64,000 nt of DNA, taken from NCBI RefSeq assembly GCF_900129155.1, contig NZ_FQVF01000005.1:241860-305859 (forward strand), in the 5' to 3' direction. Made by a program: the position numbers and the translations under genes. Positions 26,212 to 36,482 of the stretch are shown here, one piece after another; position 1 is the stretch's first letter; every line of letters starts with the position of its first letter. A model generated the notes under the pieces. It ran no database searches. It saw only the letters and a program-made list of their open reading frames with translations, and was not told the DNA's origin. The DNA comes from Marinomonas polaris DSM 16579. GTDB taxonomy: Bacteria > Pseudomonadota > Gammaproteobacteria > Pseudomonadales > Marinomonadaceae.

Positions 26212-27855
26212 TTACGGTTTTAAGACAAGCAGGTAAATTCCTACTAAAAACAGTCCTAAACTGGTTAAATCGGCGTCTTTTATATGCGTTAAAGATGCAG
26301 GATCAGTAATAATCCAAGCCGCACCTAAGCTTAGTAGCCCAAGCAATCTGAAGGGTATATTTTGTCGGCCTTTTTTTAATTCTTTACCTAATTGATCAAT
26401 AGCTTCGGTCTGCGCCTGCATGCGTTCTTCTTGGTGCGACATTTGTGATAACGCAGTAAAAATCAAATTAGGAATTTGTGGTAATTGACCTGCCCACTGC
26501 GGAGCTTGTTTGCGTACTTCTTCCATCACGCGTTTTGGCCCCATTTGTTCTCGCATCCAGTGTTCTAGGAATGGCTTAGCTGTCACCCATAGATCCAAGT
26601 CCGGATAAAGCTGGCGGCCCAAACCTTCAATATTGAGTAGAGTTTTTTCCAATAAAACTAGCTGTGGCTGCACTTCCATATTAAAGCGACGTGCGGTTTG
26701 GAATAAACCAATCAGTACTTGTCCAAAAGAAATGTCTTTCAGTGGTTTAGCAAACATAGGTTCACAAACACTGCGAATAGCAGACTCAAAGGCATGTACC
26801 GGCGTACCTTTAGGAACCCAGCCGCTTTCAACATGAAGTTCTGCAACTAAACGATAATCTCGCTGGAAAAACGCTAATAGGTTACGTGCTAAGTAACTTT
26901 TGTCTGCGTCATCTAGGCTGCCCATAATGGCGCAGTCAATAGCGATATATTTGGGTTTCTGTGGATTAGTGGCATCTACAAAGATATTGCCTGGATGCAT
27001 GTCGGCATGGAAAAAACTGTGCGAGAAAACTTGGGTGAAAAAGATTTCAACACCGCGTTCTGCCAAGCACTTCATGTCGACATTAGCTTTATTAAGTGCT
27101 GCAATGTCGGCTACAGGAATGCCAGAGATACGTTCCATGACCATGACATTACGATGACTGTAATCCCAATAGACTTGTGGCACATACAGTAATTCTGAAT
27201 TGGTAAAATTGCGCTGTAATAAGCCCGTATTGGCTGCTTCTTTGGCAAGATCCAGTTCATCAAGAATGGTATATTCGTAATCTGTTACTACTTCGACAGG
27301 TCTTAAGCGACGACCGTCGGCGCTCAAATTAGCAACAAGGTGCGCCAAAGTGTAGAGTAAGCTAATATCTTTACTGATGGTTTTTTCAATCTTCGGACGA
27401 ATGACTTTAACAACTACGTCTTCGCCAGAATGCAATTTAGCAGTATGAACTTGTGCAATAGAAGCAGAGGCCAAAGGCGTTGCCGAAAACTCAGCGAACA
27501 GTTCAGAAACCGGTGCTTTTAAATCTCTTTCGACAATGGCTTGAGCGATATGGCCGGGAAAAGCAGGCACTTTGTCTTGCAGCTTTGCTAGCTCGTCGGC
27601 GATATCATCGTCTAGTAAATCTCGGCGTGTTGATAATATTTGTCCGAACTTAACAAAGATAGGGCCAAGGCTTTCCAGAGCCAGACGAAGTCGCTCACCT
27701 TTATTTTGACTAGCGCGCTTGCGGCCAATGGAGCAAACAAGGCCAAGAGTGTAACGAATATACCAAGGCAAAAGAGCGAAAGGAATAAACACATCAAGAC
27801 GAAAGCGCATTACCGTATAGAGTATGCGCAGTAAACGAAAAGTACTGATCAACAT
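26212..27855 (-). CDS. ubiB: Ubiquinone biosynthesis regulatory protein kinase UbiB
   Basis: Atypical ABC1/ADCK-family kinase-like ATPase needed for ubiquinone synthesis. It has 547 residues with the family [13 protein letters not shown] motif (KxGQ), the Ala-rich loop ASASIAQVH in place of a glycine-rich loop, catalytic-type [12 protein letters not shown] and IDCAIMG (Asp), and two C-terminal membrane helices ([15 protein letters not shown] and [16 protein letters not shown]). It begins two bases after the ubiE stop, so translation is probably coupled. Confidence 0.96.
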   Translation of the reverse strand: MLISTFRLLRILYTVMRFRLDVFIPFALLPWYIRYTLGLVCSIGRKRASQNKGERLRLALESLGPIFVKFGQILSTRRDLLDDDIADELAKLQDKVPAFPGHIAQAIVERDLKAPVSELFAEFSATPLASASIAQVHTAKLHSGEDVVVKVIRPKIEKTISKDISLLYTLAHLVANLSADGRRLRPVEVVTDYEYTILDELDLAKEAANTGLLQRNFTNSELLYVPQVYWDYSHRNVMVMERISGIPVADIAALNKANVDMKCLAERGVEIFFTQVFSHSFFHADMHPGNIFVDATNPQKPKYIAIDCAIMGSLDDADKSYLARNLLAFFQRDYRLVAELHVESGWVPKGTPVHAFESAIRSVCEPMFAKPLKDISFGQVLIGLFQTARRFNMEVQPQLVLLEKTLLNIEGLGRQLYPDLDLWVTAKPFLEHWMREQMGPKRVMEEVRKQAPQWAGQLPQIPNLIFTALSQMSHQEERMQAQTEAIDQLGKELKKGRQNIPFRLLGLLSLGAAWIITDPASLTHIKDADLTSLGLFLVGIYLLVLKP

Positions 27856-27857
27856 GG

Positions 27858-28613
27858 CTAAAATTTAAATCCTTTATGAAGCGCAACAATGCCGCCCGTT
27901 AAATTTTGGTAGCTGGTACGTTCAAATCCGACTTCATCCATCATGCTTTTCAGAGTTTCTTGATCTGGATGCATACGAATTGATTCGGCAAGGTAACGGT
28001 AACTGTCTGCGTCATTCGCGATCAATTTGCCCATTGCTGGAAGTAAGCGGAAAGAATATTGATCGTAGACTTGTGATAAAAGCTCAGATTCTGGTTTAGA
28101 AAACTCCAGAACTAATAAACGGCCACCTGGCTTCAATACACGATACATAGATGCAAGAGCTTTAGATTTGTCAGTCACATTGCGCAAACCAAAGGCAATG
28201 GTAATGCAGTCGAAAGTATCGTCAGGAAAGGGCAGTGCTTCGGCATTGGCTTGAACAAATTTCACGTTACCAACAATGCCTTGATTGGCGAGCTTGTCAC
28301 GACCAACTTTCAGCATTGAGTCATTAATATCCGCTAGAATGACTTGTCCTTCGCTACCCACAAGGCGAGAAAATTTAACCGTCAAATCACCTGTGCCGCC
28401 GGCGATATCTAGCACGCTGTTGCCAGCACGAACGCCTGATTGGCTAATAGTGTGTCGCTTCCATAGACGATGAATACCACCGGACATCAAATCATTCATA
28501 ATGTCGTATTTGGCAGCTACGGAATGAAAAACTTGTGCGACGGCTTTCACTTTTTCATCTGTTGGGATTTCTTTGAAGCCGAAGTCGGTGGTTTTTTTCT
28601 GATCGTCTTGCAT
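27858..28613 (-). CDS. ubiE: Ubiquinone/menaquinone methyltransferase UbiE
   Basis: SAM-dependent C-methyltransferase of ubiquinone synthesis. Motifs are [21 protein letters not shown], here within residues 33-53, the SAM-binding [18 protein letters not shown], and [13 protein letters not shown]. The length of 251 matches the family. It is the first gene of the minus-strand run ubiE-ubiB-hisE-tatABC. Confidence 0.97.
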   Translation of the reverse strand: MQDDQKKTTDFGFKEIPTDEKVKAVAQVFHSVAAKYDIMNDLMSGGIHRLWKRHTISQSGVRAGNSVLDIAGGTGDLTVKFSRLVGSEGQVILADINDSMLKVGRDKLANQGIVGNVKFVQANAEALPFPDDTFDCITIAFGLRNVTDKSKALASMYRVLKPGGRLLVLEFSKPESELLSQVYDQYSFRLLPAMGKLIANDADSYRYLAESIRMHPDQETLKSMMDEVGFERTSYQNLTGGIVALHKGFKF

Positions 28614-28787
28614 AAACTACTTCATCCTAGTGGCGGCATCGCTCGCCATTCTCTTTATTGAAAAGCTTTATTGGGAGCCTATTGAAAAGCCTAATTTAAT
28701 CGCTTTATCGTTGTTTGACAGCGTTGCGTTCAATGTAAGTGGTTATTGTAACCGCGACAGCAAAGCTCTGGTACTGCTTTACCTAAA

Positions 28788-30314
28788 CTATTTATTCGCC
28801 ATGACTCTATTTCGTCCTGCTTCTTTAGCCATATAGAGTTGTTTGTCAGCTCTAGCGAATAAAGATTCTGGGTTTTCTTGTGCGTGAAGTTCTGCGATAC
28901 CAATTGAGATGGAAATCGATACTGGCTCGCCTTGCATATTGAATGGTGTTTTGGCTACGGCAAGTCGAATGGCTTCAGCACGTTCGATGGCTTGTACTAA
29001 AGTAGTATCTGGAAAAGCGATAACAAATTCTTCGCCGCCGTAACGAAACATAAGATCTTCTTTTAATAGAGCGCTACGTATTTGTTTTGGTACGAGGCGT
29101 AATACTTTGTCGCCAGCAAGATGCCCCCAAGTATCATTCACTTTTTTAAAATGGTCGATATCGCAGACTGCTAAGCAAATGGGTTTTTGAGTTTTTTGCA
29201 TGATTTTGCATAAGGGCAAAATAGCATCTTGGTAAGCGGTTCGGTTTGGTAGGTCAGTCAATGAATCTGTCATTGCTTGAGCGAGCTTTTCTTGCAGTAA
29301 TGAGCGAAGTGACACCGTATCTTTTTCCATTCGCGTTACTTTATTTTTAAGTAAGGAGATGGATTGATTAGCGTGTTTTTCCTGCTCTACCATTTGCGTC
29401 TTGTATTCGGTCATGGTGCTTGAAATAGTCGACAGCCTATTGTTAATAAGTGTTTTTAGGCTTTCTAAATCGTTGGCGCTCTGAACTGCTTGTGATGTGT
29501 CTGTAACTTGTTTTTGTAGCTTGTTATTAAAGCCTTCGCGACTCACAGATAGCGACTTCTGTGAGTGATAACTACTGGAGATGGATTCGTTGATACTGGC
29601 AAGTTGCTTATTTAACTGATTAAGATAGTTAGTCAGACTTTCTTGTGTTTTGCCGATAGCGATCATTATTAAGTTAATAGCTTCATCAAGTAGTCCAGGA
29701 AGCTGTTGGAGGTTGTCGTTGCCTAAAAGTGCTTTTTTTAAGTCGACAATGTCTTCGTCGTAATGACTCGGTAATGATAAGTTATTCATGAGCCCAGCAA
29801 GTGTGTGGCTAATTTGAATCATGATTTCTTGATCATTTTTCTGTGATTTCGTTTCTAGATCTCGATTGAAAAACCGTCTAAAAAGTGAGCTTTTAGGTTG
29901 GCTTGACTCTATTTGGGTCAATGTTTTCTCAGCCAACGACAAAAAGCCTTTTAAAAGATGAGGCCATTTAGATGGAGTTTGCCAGTGTAGGCGTATTTGG
30001 GCTTCAAGTTCTTTTTTCTCGTTCTGAGGGACTCTTTTGCTGTCTTGTTTTTCAAGCAGATCGATAAGTTCTTGTAACGTACTTCTAACCTGTTTAGCTC
30101 GGCTGCTTTGGGCTTCATCACTTTTGATTAGCAGCGGTTCTGCATTATTAAGCACATCTTGTATTTCTTGGGCATCCGCTCCTTTGGTTATAACTTGGCG
30201 AATTTGGCGAACAACGGAATCAAGCTCTGGGTCATTCCCTTCAGCTAGCATACTGGTTCTGGAAACTGCTTTACGTAACGCTTCTATCAGTTTGTCACTC
30301 GATGATTCCGTCAT
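28788..30314 (-). CDS. Diguanylate cyclase with coiled-coil N-terminus
   Basis: Probable c-di-GMP synthase of 508 residues. The first 330 residues are helical and hydrophilic, with no membrane segment and coiled-coil stretches before the catalytic domain. The C-terminal GGDEF domain (about 340-508) carries LTDLPNR, DIDHFKKVNDTWGH and the active-site GGEEF (426-430). The usual RxxD inhibitory site just before it reads LKED, so product inhibition through the I-site appears lost. It starts 15 bases after the dsbA stop on the same strand, with GAGG upstream, so the two are probably co-transcribed. The input signal is unknown. Confidence 0.92.
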   Translation of the reverse strand: MTESSSDKLIEALRKAVSRTSMLAEGNDPELDSVVRQIRQVITKGADAQEIQDVLNNAEPLLIKSDEAQSSRAKQVRSTLQELIDLLEKQDSKRVPQNEKKELEAQIRLHWQTPSKWPHLLKGFLSLAEKTLTQIESSQPKSSLFRRFFNRDLETKSQKNDQEIMIQISHTLAGLMNNLSLPSHYDEDIVDLKKALLGNDNLQQLPGLLDEAINLIMIAIGKTQESLTNYLNQLNKQLASINESISSSYHSQKSLSVSREGFNNKLQKQVTDTSQAVQSANDLESLKTLINNRLSTISSTMTEYKTQMVEQEKHANQSISLLKNKVTRMEKDTVSLRSLLQEKLAQAMTDSLTDLPNRTAYQDAILPLCKIMQKTQKPICLAVCDIDHFKKVNDTWGHLAGDKVLRLVPKQIRSALLKEDLMFRYGGEEFVIAFPDTTLVQAIERAEAIRLAVAKTPFNMQGEPVSISISIGIAELHAQENPESLFARADKQLYMAKEAGRNRVMANK

Positions 30315-30329
30315 ATCGCCTCATTTTTA

Positions 30330-30950
30330 TTATTTCTGACGTTCTTTTTCGATAAGAAAATCAACAACTTTGTAGATATTTTCATTGCCATTTGCAGTTT
30401 CAGCGCTTACCAAGTATTTACCGTTTACGATTATTCCTGGTACACCGCGAGCGCCGTAGGCACGTATTTTTGCATCGGCTTGGCTAAGGCGGCTATTCAC
30501 AGCAAAAGAATTGAATTGCTTACGAAATTCATCTTCACTAACACCATAGTTTGAAAAGAAAGCAGCAAGTGCGTCTTCAGAGTTTAGATTACGGTGTTCA
30601 ACATGGATAGCATTAAAAAGATCTGCGCGAATTTTATCTTCTATACCAAGTAGATCGGCGACATAGAAGGCTTTTGCATGTGCTAACCAACCACGACCGA
30701 ACACAGCTGGCAAGAATTTGAAATCAACATCGTTTGGTAGATTTTTTTTCCAAGCTTGAGTGATAGGTTCTAGTTTGTAGCAATGTGGGCATCCGTACCA
30801 AAAAATTTCAGTAACTTCGATCTTACTAGGGTCACTAGTGCGAACTGGCGTTTTTATAGTTGTATAACCATTACCGTCACTGTATTCAGCGGCAGCAGCA
30901 GTCAGTGGGATAAGTAGGGAAAGTATCAGCGCTGAAAACAGCTTTATCAT
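30330..30950 (-). CDS. dsbA: Thiol:disulfide interchange protein DsbA
   Basis: Periplasmic oxidase that inserts disulfides into exported proteins. A signal peptide (SLLIPLTAAAA) is followed by a thioredoxin fold with an inserted helical domain. The redox motif is CPHC (Cys54, Cys57) in FWYGCPHCYKLEP, and the cis-proline loop is RGVPGIIVNG. The 206-residue length is normal. A strong ribosome site (AGGAG) precedes the ATG. Its reoxidase DsbB is encoded at 42.1 kb in this window. Confidence 0.96.
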   Translation of the reverse strand: MIKLFSALILSLLIPLTAAAAEYSDGNGYTTIKTPVRTSDPSKIEVTEIFWYGCPHCYKLEPITQAWKKNLPNDVDFKFLPAVFGRGWLAHAKAFYVADLLGIEDKIRADLFNAIHVEHRNLNSEDALAAFFSNYGVSEDEFRKQFNSFAVNSRLSQADAKIRAYGARGVPGIIVNGKYLVSAETANGNENIYKVVDFLIEKERQK

Positions 30951-31274
30951 GGATTACTCCTAGTCGTATTTATAGTCATGTTAATTTACAAAGGTATTCT
31001 TACATCATGCACAGAATTACAACAGAATACGATTCCATCAAAGACTTAAGGTTCTAATTTTCCAGTAAGTTTACATAAAACTTACATCTATGACGCCTAT
31101 TGTCCGGCTGTTATTTGTCGTGTTTTGTAAATCCTTGTCTCAATTGTGTTCATTTACCCAGATTGAGGTAGCTTATCGAGTTTAACATGGCATATTTTCG
31201 CGTTTGCTGGCATTATATACAGCAATTGAAACAAACCTGAATGCAAATCCGAATCTATTGACGAATATCAACTT
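30951..31274. other. Divergent dsbA/yihA intergenic region with an operator-like palindrome
   Basis: No gene was seen in 324 bases. A perfect inverted repeat, GTAAGTTT (31065-31072) and AAACTTAC (31078-31085) with a 5-base centre, lies 115 bases before dsbA and may be a regulator site. No convincing -35/-10 pair was found for yihA. Confidence 0.5.
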
Positions 31275-31919
31275 ATGACCCCTTTTGACTCCACGTTCCA
31301 ATCCGCGCACTTCATTAAGAGTGCTGAGAAACTTTCTCAATGTCCTTTAGACCAAGGTGTTGAGGTCGCATTTGCAGGTCGCTCAAATGCTGGTAAATCT
31401 ACAGCGCTAAATACCCTTACGAATCAAAAGAAATTGGCGCGTACCTCAAAAACGCCAGGTCGAACTCAGTTGATTAACTGTTTTGGGTTAAATGTTGATG
31501 ATCGTCGTCTAATTGACCTTCCAGGTTACGGATTCGCTAAAGTGCCTATTGCCATGAAAAAAGTCTGGCAAGCACACATGCAAGATTATTTGATGAATCG
31601 TCGTTCTTTGGCTGGAGTTGTCTTGGTAATGGATATCCGCCATCCATTAAAAGAATTCGATGAAATGATGTTGGATTGGGCGAAATCTAACCGCATGAAA
31701 GTTCATGTGTTGTTAACCAAGTCTGACAAGCTAAAACGTGGACCAGCAAAATCCACCATGTTGGCTGTGCAGAAGGTTATCAAAACACTTGGCGTTGATG
31801 GATCAGTACAGACTTTCTCTTCTTTGAGCGGTGACGGTGTTGATGATTTACGCACTAAACTGGCTGAATGGTTGGTGCTTGATAACCTTGAAGGTATACC
31901 AGTTTCGCCAAACGCATAA
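31275..31919 (+). CDS. engB: Ribosome biogenesis GTPase YihA/YsxC (EngB)
   Basis: Essential-type small GTPase involved in 50S subunit assembly. G-motifs are GRSNAGKST (G1), [10 protein letters not shown] (G2 region), [10 protein letters not shown] (G3), [11 protein letters not shown] (G4) and the [12 protein letters not shown]5 segment. The 214-residue length is in range. It is convergent with gshA, with a REP-like element between them. Confidence 0.96.
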   Translation: MTPFDSTFQSAHFIKSAEKLSQCPLDQGVEVAFAGRSNAGKSTALNTLTNQKKLARTSKTPGRTQLINCFGLNVDDRRLIDLPGYGFAKVPIAMKKVWQAHMQDYLMNRRSLAGVVLVMDIRHPLKEFDEMMLDWAKSNRMKVHVLLTKSDKLKRGPAKSTMLAVQKVIKTLGVDGSVQTFSSLSGDGVDDLRTKLAEWLVLDNLEGIPVSPNA

Positions 31920-31994
31920 TAGTTTTTATGATTGGCATTTTTGTAGCCCATCTTTTTTGCGAAGGAAGCTGTCGTTAAACGACTTCCAATCACC

Positions 31995-32118
31995 TGTAGA
32001 TCGGCTTTTAGGCTGTCAAAAAGCATCTGGCCTTTACCAAAGCCCCTTGACGCGCTAAAGCACGACCTACACAAGCCCTGAATCACGACCTACAAAAAAC
32101 AATCACCTGTAGGTCGGG
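31995..32118. repeat. REP/BIME-like palindromic element, copy 1
   Basis: Left arm 31995-32019 (TGTAGATCGGCTTTTAGGCT then GTCAA) and right arm 32047-32071 (TTGACGCGCTAAAGCACGAC then CTACA) are 25-base imperfect inverted repeats separated by 27 bases. Partial extra arms lie at 32084-32094 and 32108-32118. The spacer begins AAAGCATCTGGCCTTTAC and is shared with the copy at the window end. It sits between the convergent genes engB and gshA. Confidence 0.85.
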
Positions 32119-32138
32119 TATTTATAACGACACTAAAC

Positions 32139-33731
32139 TCATTGCGGTGTTAAATAAGCGGCTAGGAAGGTATCAAAGTCTACTTCATCGGCAGCTTCAA
32201 TCGCCTCTTGATCACGTAACGAGCGTTCTGCTTTTTCCATAAACTCATGAGTAAGTTCATCGGATAAAGGGCACGACATCCATTCTGTTTGCTGTTCTTT
32301 CGATAGCGCCAACATGGCATTTTGATAACCTTGTTGTGCTTTACTGCGTTCAAGTAGCTGCGCAGAAGGTAATAGCGCTTCGTTGCTTAACTTTTCACGT
32401 TGTACTTTTACCGCTTGTTTGTAAGCAGGGTTACCTGTTTTCTCAGATAAAAATTCAGCAACTTCTGCGAGTGAGTTCAGCATGTCTTTTGCTTTCGTGC
32501 GAAGCTTAGTTGGACCTTGGCCAAAATCAAAGTCCATGTCTAGGTCACGACCATGGGATGCAATTTCTTGCTGCATTTTACGAAGTTGGCTGCATTCAGC
32601 ACTGCCTAGTCGCTCATCGCCACGTAACATGCAGTAAAGCAGGAATACATCAATGAAATACAAGGTCGAAGATTGCATGCCGATAGAAGAGCTTGGATCT
32701 AGATCCATAATGCGAACTTCAATGTATTCAACGCCTCTGGCATGCAGGGCTGCACTTGGGTGTTCGCCAGGTTGCGTGACGCGTTTAGGGCGAATGTCGC
32801 TGTAATACTCATTTTCGATCTGCAATAAATTGCTATTAAGTTGGCGATATTGTCCATCGACTTTCACACCAATGTCTTGATAGCGCAGATAAGGTGTCTG
32901 TAGGGCTTTTTTTACCGTGCTGATGTAGGTTTCAACTTCGTTGTAACATACATATAAATCGGCTTGAGCCTTATTTTGATAACCAAGATCACTCATGCGA
33001 AGTGAGGTGGCTTTTGGGCCAAACCAAGTGTTCTTTTCTAATTCATCTAGGCTGTCAGGCTTTTTCGGTAAAAAGCTTTCATCAATAGCGGGTGATGCAC
33101 CGAACAACAGCGATAGCATCCAAGAGCTACGACGGAAGTTACGGATCAAAGCAAAGTAGCTGTCTGATTGAAACGCTTGTTTTTCAGCTTTTGAAAGATT
33201 GGATTTGCCTTTGTAGCTTTCCAAGAAAGACCAGAAGTCCTTATCAAAAGAGAAGTTGTAATGCATGCCAGCGATACATTGCATGATACGACCATAACGA
33301 TTAGACAGACCTTCGCGGTAAACGCGTTTTAGCTTACCAGTGTTTGATTCGCCATAATACGCTATAGGAACATCTTCGTTACCCGCTAAATAACAAGGCA
33401 TACTGGCCGGCCACAAACATTCGTCTTGCTTATATAGTTCGTGGTTAACCAAGTTATGAATGTCTTCTAGCTCTTTAATGACACCTTCAACGCTTGGGTG
33501 AACGCCAGTAATAAATTCCATCAAAGATTCGGAATAATCCGTTGTGATGGAGCTATGAGTCAGTGCCGAGCCCAATGCTTTCGGGTGAGGCTTATGCGAG
33601 ATGTGGCCTTCAGTTCGGTCAACTCGTAGCGCTTCTCGTTCTACGCCACGATGAAAGGTGAGTGCAGAAGTCGTCGCGGCTTGCTGGCAATGAGTTGCCA
33701 GCGCTTGCAAAGCATCGGTTAAGGTGGTCAA
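32139..33731 (-). CDS. gshA: Glutamate-cysteine ligase (type 1)
   Basis: First step of glutathione synthesis: joins glutamate and cysteine using ATP. The 530 residues are of the enterobacterial GshA type. Family segments include FHRGVEREALRVD, TTDYSESLMEFIT (glutamate/metal-binding region), ICMQCIAGMHYNFS-like IMQCIAGMHYNFSF, NLLQIENEYYSDIRPKR and VEYIEVRIMDLDP. It appears to be monocistronic; REP-like repeats flank it on both sides. The start is an ATG with weak purine-rich upstream sequence. Confidence 0.96.
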   Translation of the reverse strand: MTTLTDALQALATHCQQAATTSALTFHRGVEREALRVDRTEGHISHKPHPKALGSALTHSSITTDYSESLMEFITGVHPSVEGVIKELEDIHNLVNHELYKQDECLWPASMPCYLAGNEDVPIAYYGESNTGKLKRVYREGLSNRYGRIMQCIAGMHYNFSFDKDFWSFLESYKGKSNLSKAEKQAFQSDSYFALIRNFRRSSWMLSLLFGASPAIDESFLPKKPDSLDELEKNTWFGPKATSLRMSDLGYQNKAQADLYVCYNEVETYISTVKKALQTPYLRYQDIGVKVDGQYRQLNSNLLQIENEYYSDIRPKRVTQPGEHPSAALHARGVEYIEVRIMDLDPSSSIGMQSSTLYFIDVFLLYCMLRGDERLGSAECSQLRKMQQEIASHGRDLDMDFDFGQGPTKLRTKAKDMLNSLAEVAEFLSEKTGNPAYKQAVKVQREKLSNEALLPSAQLLERSKAQQGYQNAMLALSKEQQTEWMSCPLSDELTHEFMEKAERSLRDQEAIEAADEVDFDTFLAAYLTPQ

Positions 33732-34084
33732 GAAGTCTTCCTTCTATTGAATAAGGCAAAATTGAATTTCAGGGATTGTACTCGGCAGAGCTGATTCGCA
33801 GCAAGCAACAGATACCCCATGCACAAAAAATGCTGACTTCTAGAACATAGATATAAGAAATTTGTCGCGCAAGGGCACGACAAAAAATATCCCCCTGAAT
33901 CGCAGCCTACAAAAATCAAATCACCTTTAGGCCTTCAGGCCGTCAAAAGTCTAATGACACCAAACCAAAAAACTTGACGCACTAAAGCACGACCTAAAAA
34001 AACATACCCTTGAATCACGGCCTACAAAAATCAAATCACTTGTAGGTCGGCCTTTAGGCCGTCAATTTTTCCTCGATGAATGGA
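33732..34084. other. gshA upstream region with degenerate repeats
   Basis: These 353 bases hold the gshA promoter region (33732-33900, no clear boxes recognised) and REP-like copy 2. A shorter degenerate piece (CGCAGCCTACA, 33901-33911) is also present. No coding sequence was supported. Confidence 0.5.
33925..34065. repeat. REP/BIME-like palindromic element, copy 2
   Basis: A degenerate left arm (to 33946) and a right arm (33974-33998) are separated by 27 bases, the same spacing as the other copies. A partial right arm follows (34016-34026), then a well-preserved left arm, TGTAGGTCGGCCTTTAGGCC plus GTCAA (34041-34065). It lies between gshA and the hisF stop. Confidence 0.8.
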
Positions 34085-34858
34085 TTAAAGGCGCATCTCA
34101 ATGCCAGCATCGGTCATGCGCTGTTTTGCTTCTTGGATGCTGTATTCGCCAAAATGGAAAATACTGGCTGCCAATACGGCATCCGCCTTGCCTTCAATGA
34201 CACCATCTACAAGATGATCCAAGTTGCCAACACCGCCAGAGGCGATTACTGGTACATGAACCGCTTCACTTATAGCGCGAGTGACACCAAGGTCGAAACC
34301 ATTTTTAGTACCGTCACGGTCCATACTGGTTAGCAGGATTTCCCCTGCGCCGTATTCAACCATTTTCTTTGCCCATTCAACGGCATCTAAACCTGTTGGT
34401 TTGCGGCCGCCATGAGTAAAGATTTCCCACTTATCAGGTTCACCTTCCGCGCTGACTTTTTTTGCATCAATGGCAACAACAATACATTGAGAGCCAAAGC
34501 GTTGTGCGGCCTCGCGAACAAATTCAGGGTTAAATACCGCTGCGGTATTAATGCCGACTTTGTCTGCACCGGCGTTTAACATACGGCGAATGTCTTCGCA
34601 GGTACGAATGCCTCCGCCAACAGTCAGAGGAATAAACACTTGGCTGGCAATGGCTTCGACCATATGAACGGTCGTTTCACGATCGTCCGAACTGGCTGTG
34701 ATGTCTAGAAAAGTAATCTCATCTGCGCCTTGCTCGTTGTAGCGTTTTGCTACTTCAACAGGATCGCCAGCGTCACGAATATCGACAAACTGAACGCCTT
34801 TTACAACGCGGCCATTGTCCACATCAAGGCAAGGAATAATACGTTTTGCTAAGCCCAT
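34085..34858 (-). CDS. hisF: Imidazole glycerol phosphate synthase cyclase subunit HisF
   Basis: A TIM-barrel that uses ammonia from HisH to turn PRFAR into imidazole glycerol phosphate and AICAR. Catalytic-type Asp12 lies in [14 protein letters not shown] and the second Asp in VVAIDAKKV. Phosphate loops are LTVGGGIRT and VIASGGVGN. The 257-residue length is standard. It follows hisB-hisH on the minus strand, 58 bases after hisH, although hisA is not between them as it is in many relatives. Confidence 0.97.
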   Translation of the reverse strand: MGLAKRIIPCLDVDNGRVVKGVQFVDIRDAGDPVEVAKRYNEQGADEITFLDITASSDDRETTVHMVEAIASQVFIPLTVGGGIRTCEDIRRMLNAGADKVGINTAAVFNPEFVREAAQRFGSQCIVVAIDAKKVSAEGEPDKWEIFTHGGRKPTGLDAVEWAKKMVEYGAGEILLTSMDRDGTKNGFDLGVTRAISEAVHVPVIASGGVGNLDHLVDGVIEGKADAVLAASIFHFGEYSIQEAKQRMTDAGIEMRL

Positions 34859-34916
34859 AAAATGGCGCTCCTAGAATCTAATGTGCTTCTATCCAAACAA
34901 ACTCGATGGCTCGTAG

Positions 34917-35570
34917 TTATGGCTTGCCATCCCAGTGAAGGAAGTTTTTATAAAGCTGAAGACCGTCTTTATGGCTTTTTTCTGGGTGAAATTGCACGGC
35001 GAAAACATTGTCTCGAGCGAGTGCAACACAGAACTCCAAACCGTAATCACAGGTGCCAGCAACTTCACTTTTATTTTCAGGTACAACATAAAAACTGTGT
35101 ACAAAATAAAAGCGAGCGTTGTCAGGAATATCTGCCCAAAGAGGGTGATTTATTGTGTGTTTAACCTGATTCCAGCCCATGTGCGGCACTTTAAGTTTGC
35201 TACCGTCATGATCTGTGTGCTTTTCACCAAAGAACAAAGCGTTGCCTTGGAAATGGTTCAAACAATCTACACCGCCGTTTTCTTCGCTGTGAGACATCAA
35301 AGATTGAATGCCGACACAAATAGCGAGAAATGGCTTTTCCGCCATGGCTTTACGAATGCTCGGAACCAGTCCTGCATTGTTCATTTCACCGATACAATCA
35401 CGAATCGCACCAACGCCGGGTAATAGCACTCGATCTGCTGCATCAATAACCGCAGGATCACTGGTTACAATTACCGTGGTATTTTCATCAGCGACGTGTT
35501 CAAGGGCTTTGGCAACCGAGTGAAGGTTGCCCATGCCGTAGTCGATCACTGCGACTGTGGATTTTTTCAT
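34917..35570 (-). CDS. hisH: Imidazole glycerol phosphate synthase glutaminase subunit HisH
   Basis: Class I glutamine amidotransferase that supplies ammonia to HisF. The nucleophile Cys is in [12 protein letters not shown], and the His-x-Glu pair is in [15 protein letters not shown]. The start is ambiguous: a TTG (35609) and ATGs at 35594, 35579 and 35570 lie in frame within two tandem copies of TAAGAGTATGAG. ATG35570 is chosen because the family begins at [15 protein letters not shown] and AAGAG lies about 10 bases upstream, whereas the other ATGs have it only one base away. Confidence 0.93.
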   Translation of the reverse strand: MKKSTVAVIDYGMGNLHSVAKALEHVADENTTVIVTSDPAVIDAADRVLLPGVGAIRDCIGEMNNAGLVPSIRKAMAEKPFLAICVGIQSLMSHSEENGGVDCLNHFQGNALFFGEKHTDHDGSKLKVPHMGWNQVKHTINHPLWADIPDNARFYFVHSFYVVPENKSEVAGTCDYGLEFCVALARDNVFAVQFHPEKSHKDGLQLYKNFLHWDGKP

Positions 35571-35621
35571 GTCACTCATACTCTTATTGCTCATACTCTT
35601 ACCGCTCAAACTAAGAGAGTC

Positions 35622-36215
35622 CTATAAAGAACCTTTAGTGGAAGGCATTTGCCCTGCCATGCGCTCGTCAGCTTCTAGAGCCATGCGTAGCGCACGTCCA
35701 AATGCTTTGAAGATGGTTTCCGCTTGGTGGTGAGTATTTTTACCGCGAAGATTATCAAGGTGAAGCGTTACTTTGGCATGGTTGATAAAACCGTGGAAAA
35801 ATTCTGAGAACAAATCCACATCAAAACCGCCAACAGAGCCACGAGTAAAAGGTACATGCATTTCTAGACCTGGACGGCCTGAGAAATCTATCACTACGCG
35901 AGACAAGGCTTCATCTAATGGTACATAAGCGTGGCCATAGCGTTTGATGCCTTTTTTATCGCCAACGGCAATGTCAAAAGCTTGTCCTAAAGTGATGCCC
36001 AAATCTTCGACTGTGTGGTGAGCATCAATGTGAAGGTCGCCAACTGCATGAATGTCTAAGTCAATCAGACCATGACGTGCTACTTGCTCAAGCATATGGT
36101 CAAGGAAAGGGACGCCTGTGACGCAGTTGAATTTACCGGTACCGTCTAAGTTAATCGACACCTTGATCTGAGTTTCAAGCGTATTACGCTCGACACTGGC
36201 AATGCGATCGGACAT
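35622..36215 (-). CDS. hisB: Imidazoleglycerol-phosphate dehydratase
   Basis: Removes water from imidazole glycerol phosphate to form imidazole acetol phosphate. It is the monofunctional 197-residue form, without the histidinol-phosphatase domain of enteric HisB. Metal-binding histidine motifs are [13 protein letters not shown], and in the second half [13 protein letters not shown] and [12 protein letters not shown]. It is the first gene of hisB-hisH-hisF; the gap to hisH is short and contains the tandem TAAGAG repeats. Confidence 0.97.
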   Translation of the reverse strand: MSDRIASVERNTLETQIKVSINLDGTGKFNCVTGVPFLDHMLEQVARHGLIDLDIHAVGDLHIDAHHTVEDLGITLGQAFDIAVGDKKGIKRYGHAYVPLDEALSRVVIDFSGRPGLEMHVPFTRGSVGGFDVDLFSEFFHGFINHAKVTLHLDNLRGKNTHHQAETIFKAFGRALRMALEADERMAGQMPSTKGSL

Positions 36216-36393
36216 TGATTGGTTTCTCCACAGTGATGGTGACGAATAGTCGCCACGTTTTTGTATATTAAGAGCATGACATAATTTCCCTATTATAGAA
36301 CGTGGGCTCTTTAGCTTCTATGCTTTGTCTGTGTGTTTTTTAATGAGTTGTCTCTATTGCGTCGATAAACTCCTAATTCGAATGCTATGATAT

Positions 36394-36452
36394 TGCATCT
36401 ATACGATGCAGAATGCGTTCTTAGTTAGGTTTCAGGTTAGGTTGAACGCATT
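36394..36452 (+). other. Two stacked inverted repeats in the asmA leader
   Basis: TGCATC and GATGCA (36394-36410, 5-base loop) are followed by the perfect 9-bp pair AATGCGTTC (36412-36420) and GAACGCATT (36444-36452). The 23-base loop of the second carries repeated TTAGGTT-like words. They end 30 bases before the asmA ATG. No known riboswitch was recognised. Confidence 0.5.
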
Positions 36453-36482
36453 TGTCGGAATACATTTATTAAGGAGTTTGTC

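Noticed and set aside
26900..27192. Overlapping plus-strand ORFs of 65-85 residues
   Set aside because: Antisense shadows of ubiB, a well-supported gene.
34935..35423. 162-residue plus-strand ORF
   Set aside because: Lies antisense to hisH, whose motifs are complete; no recognisable domain.
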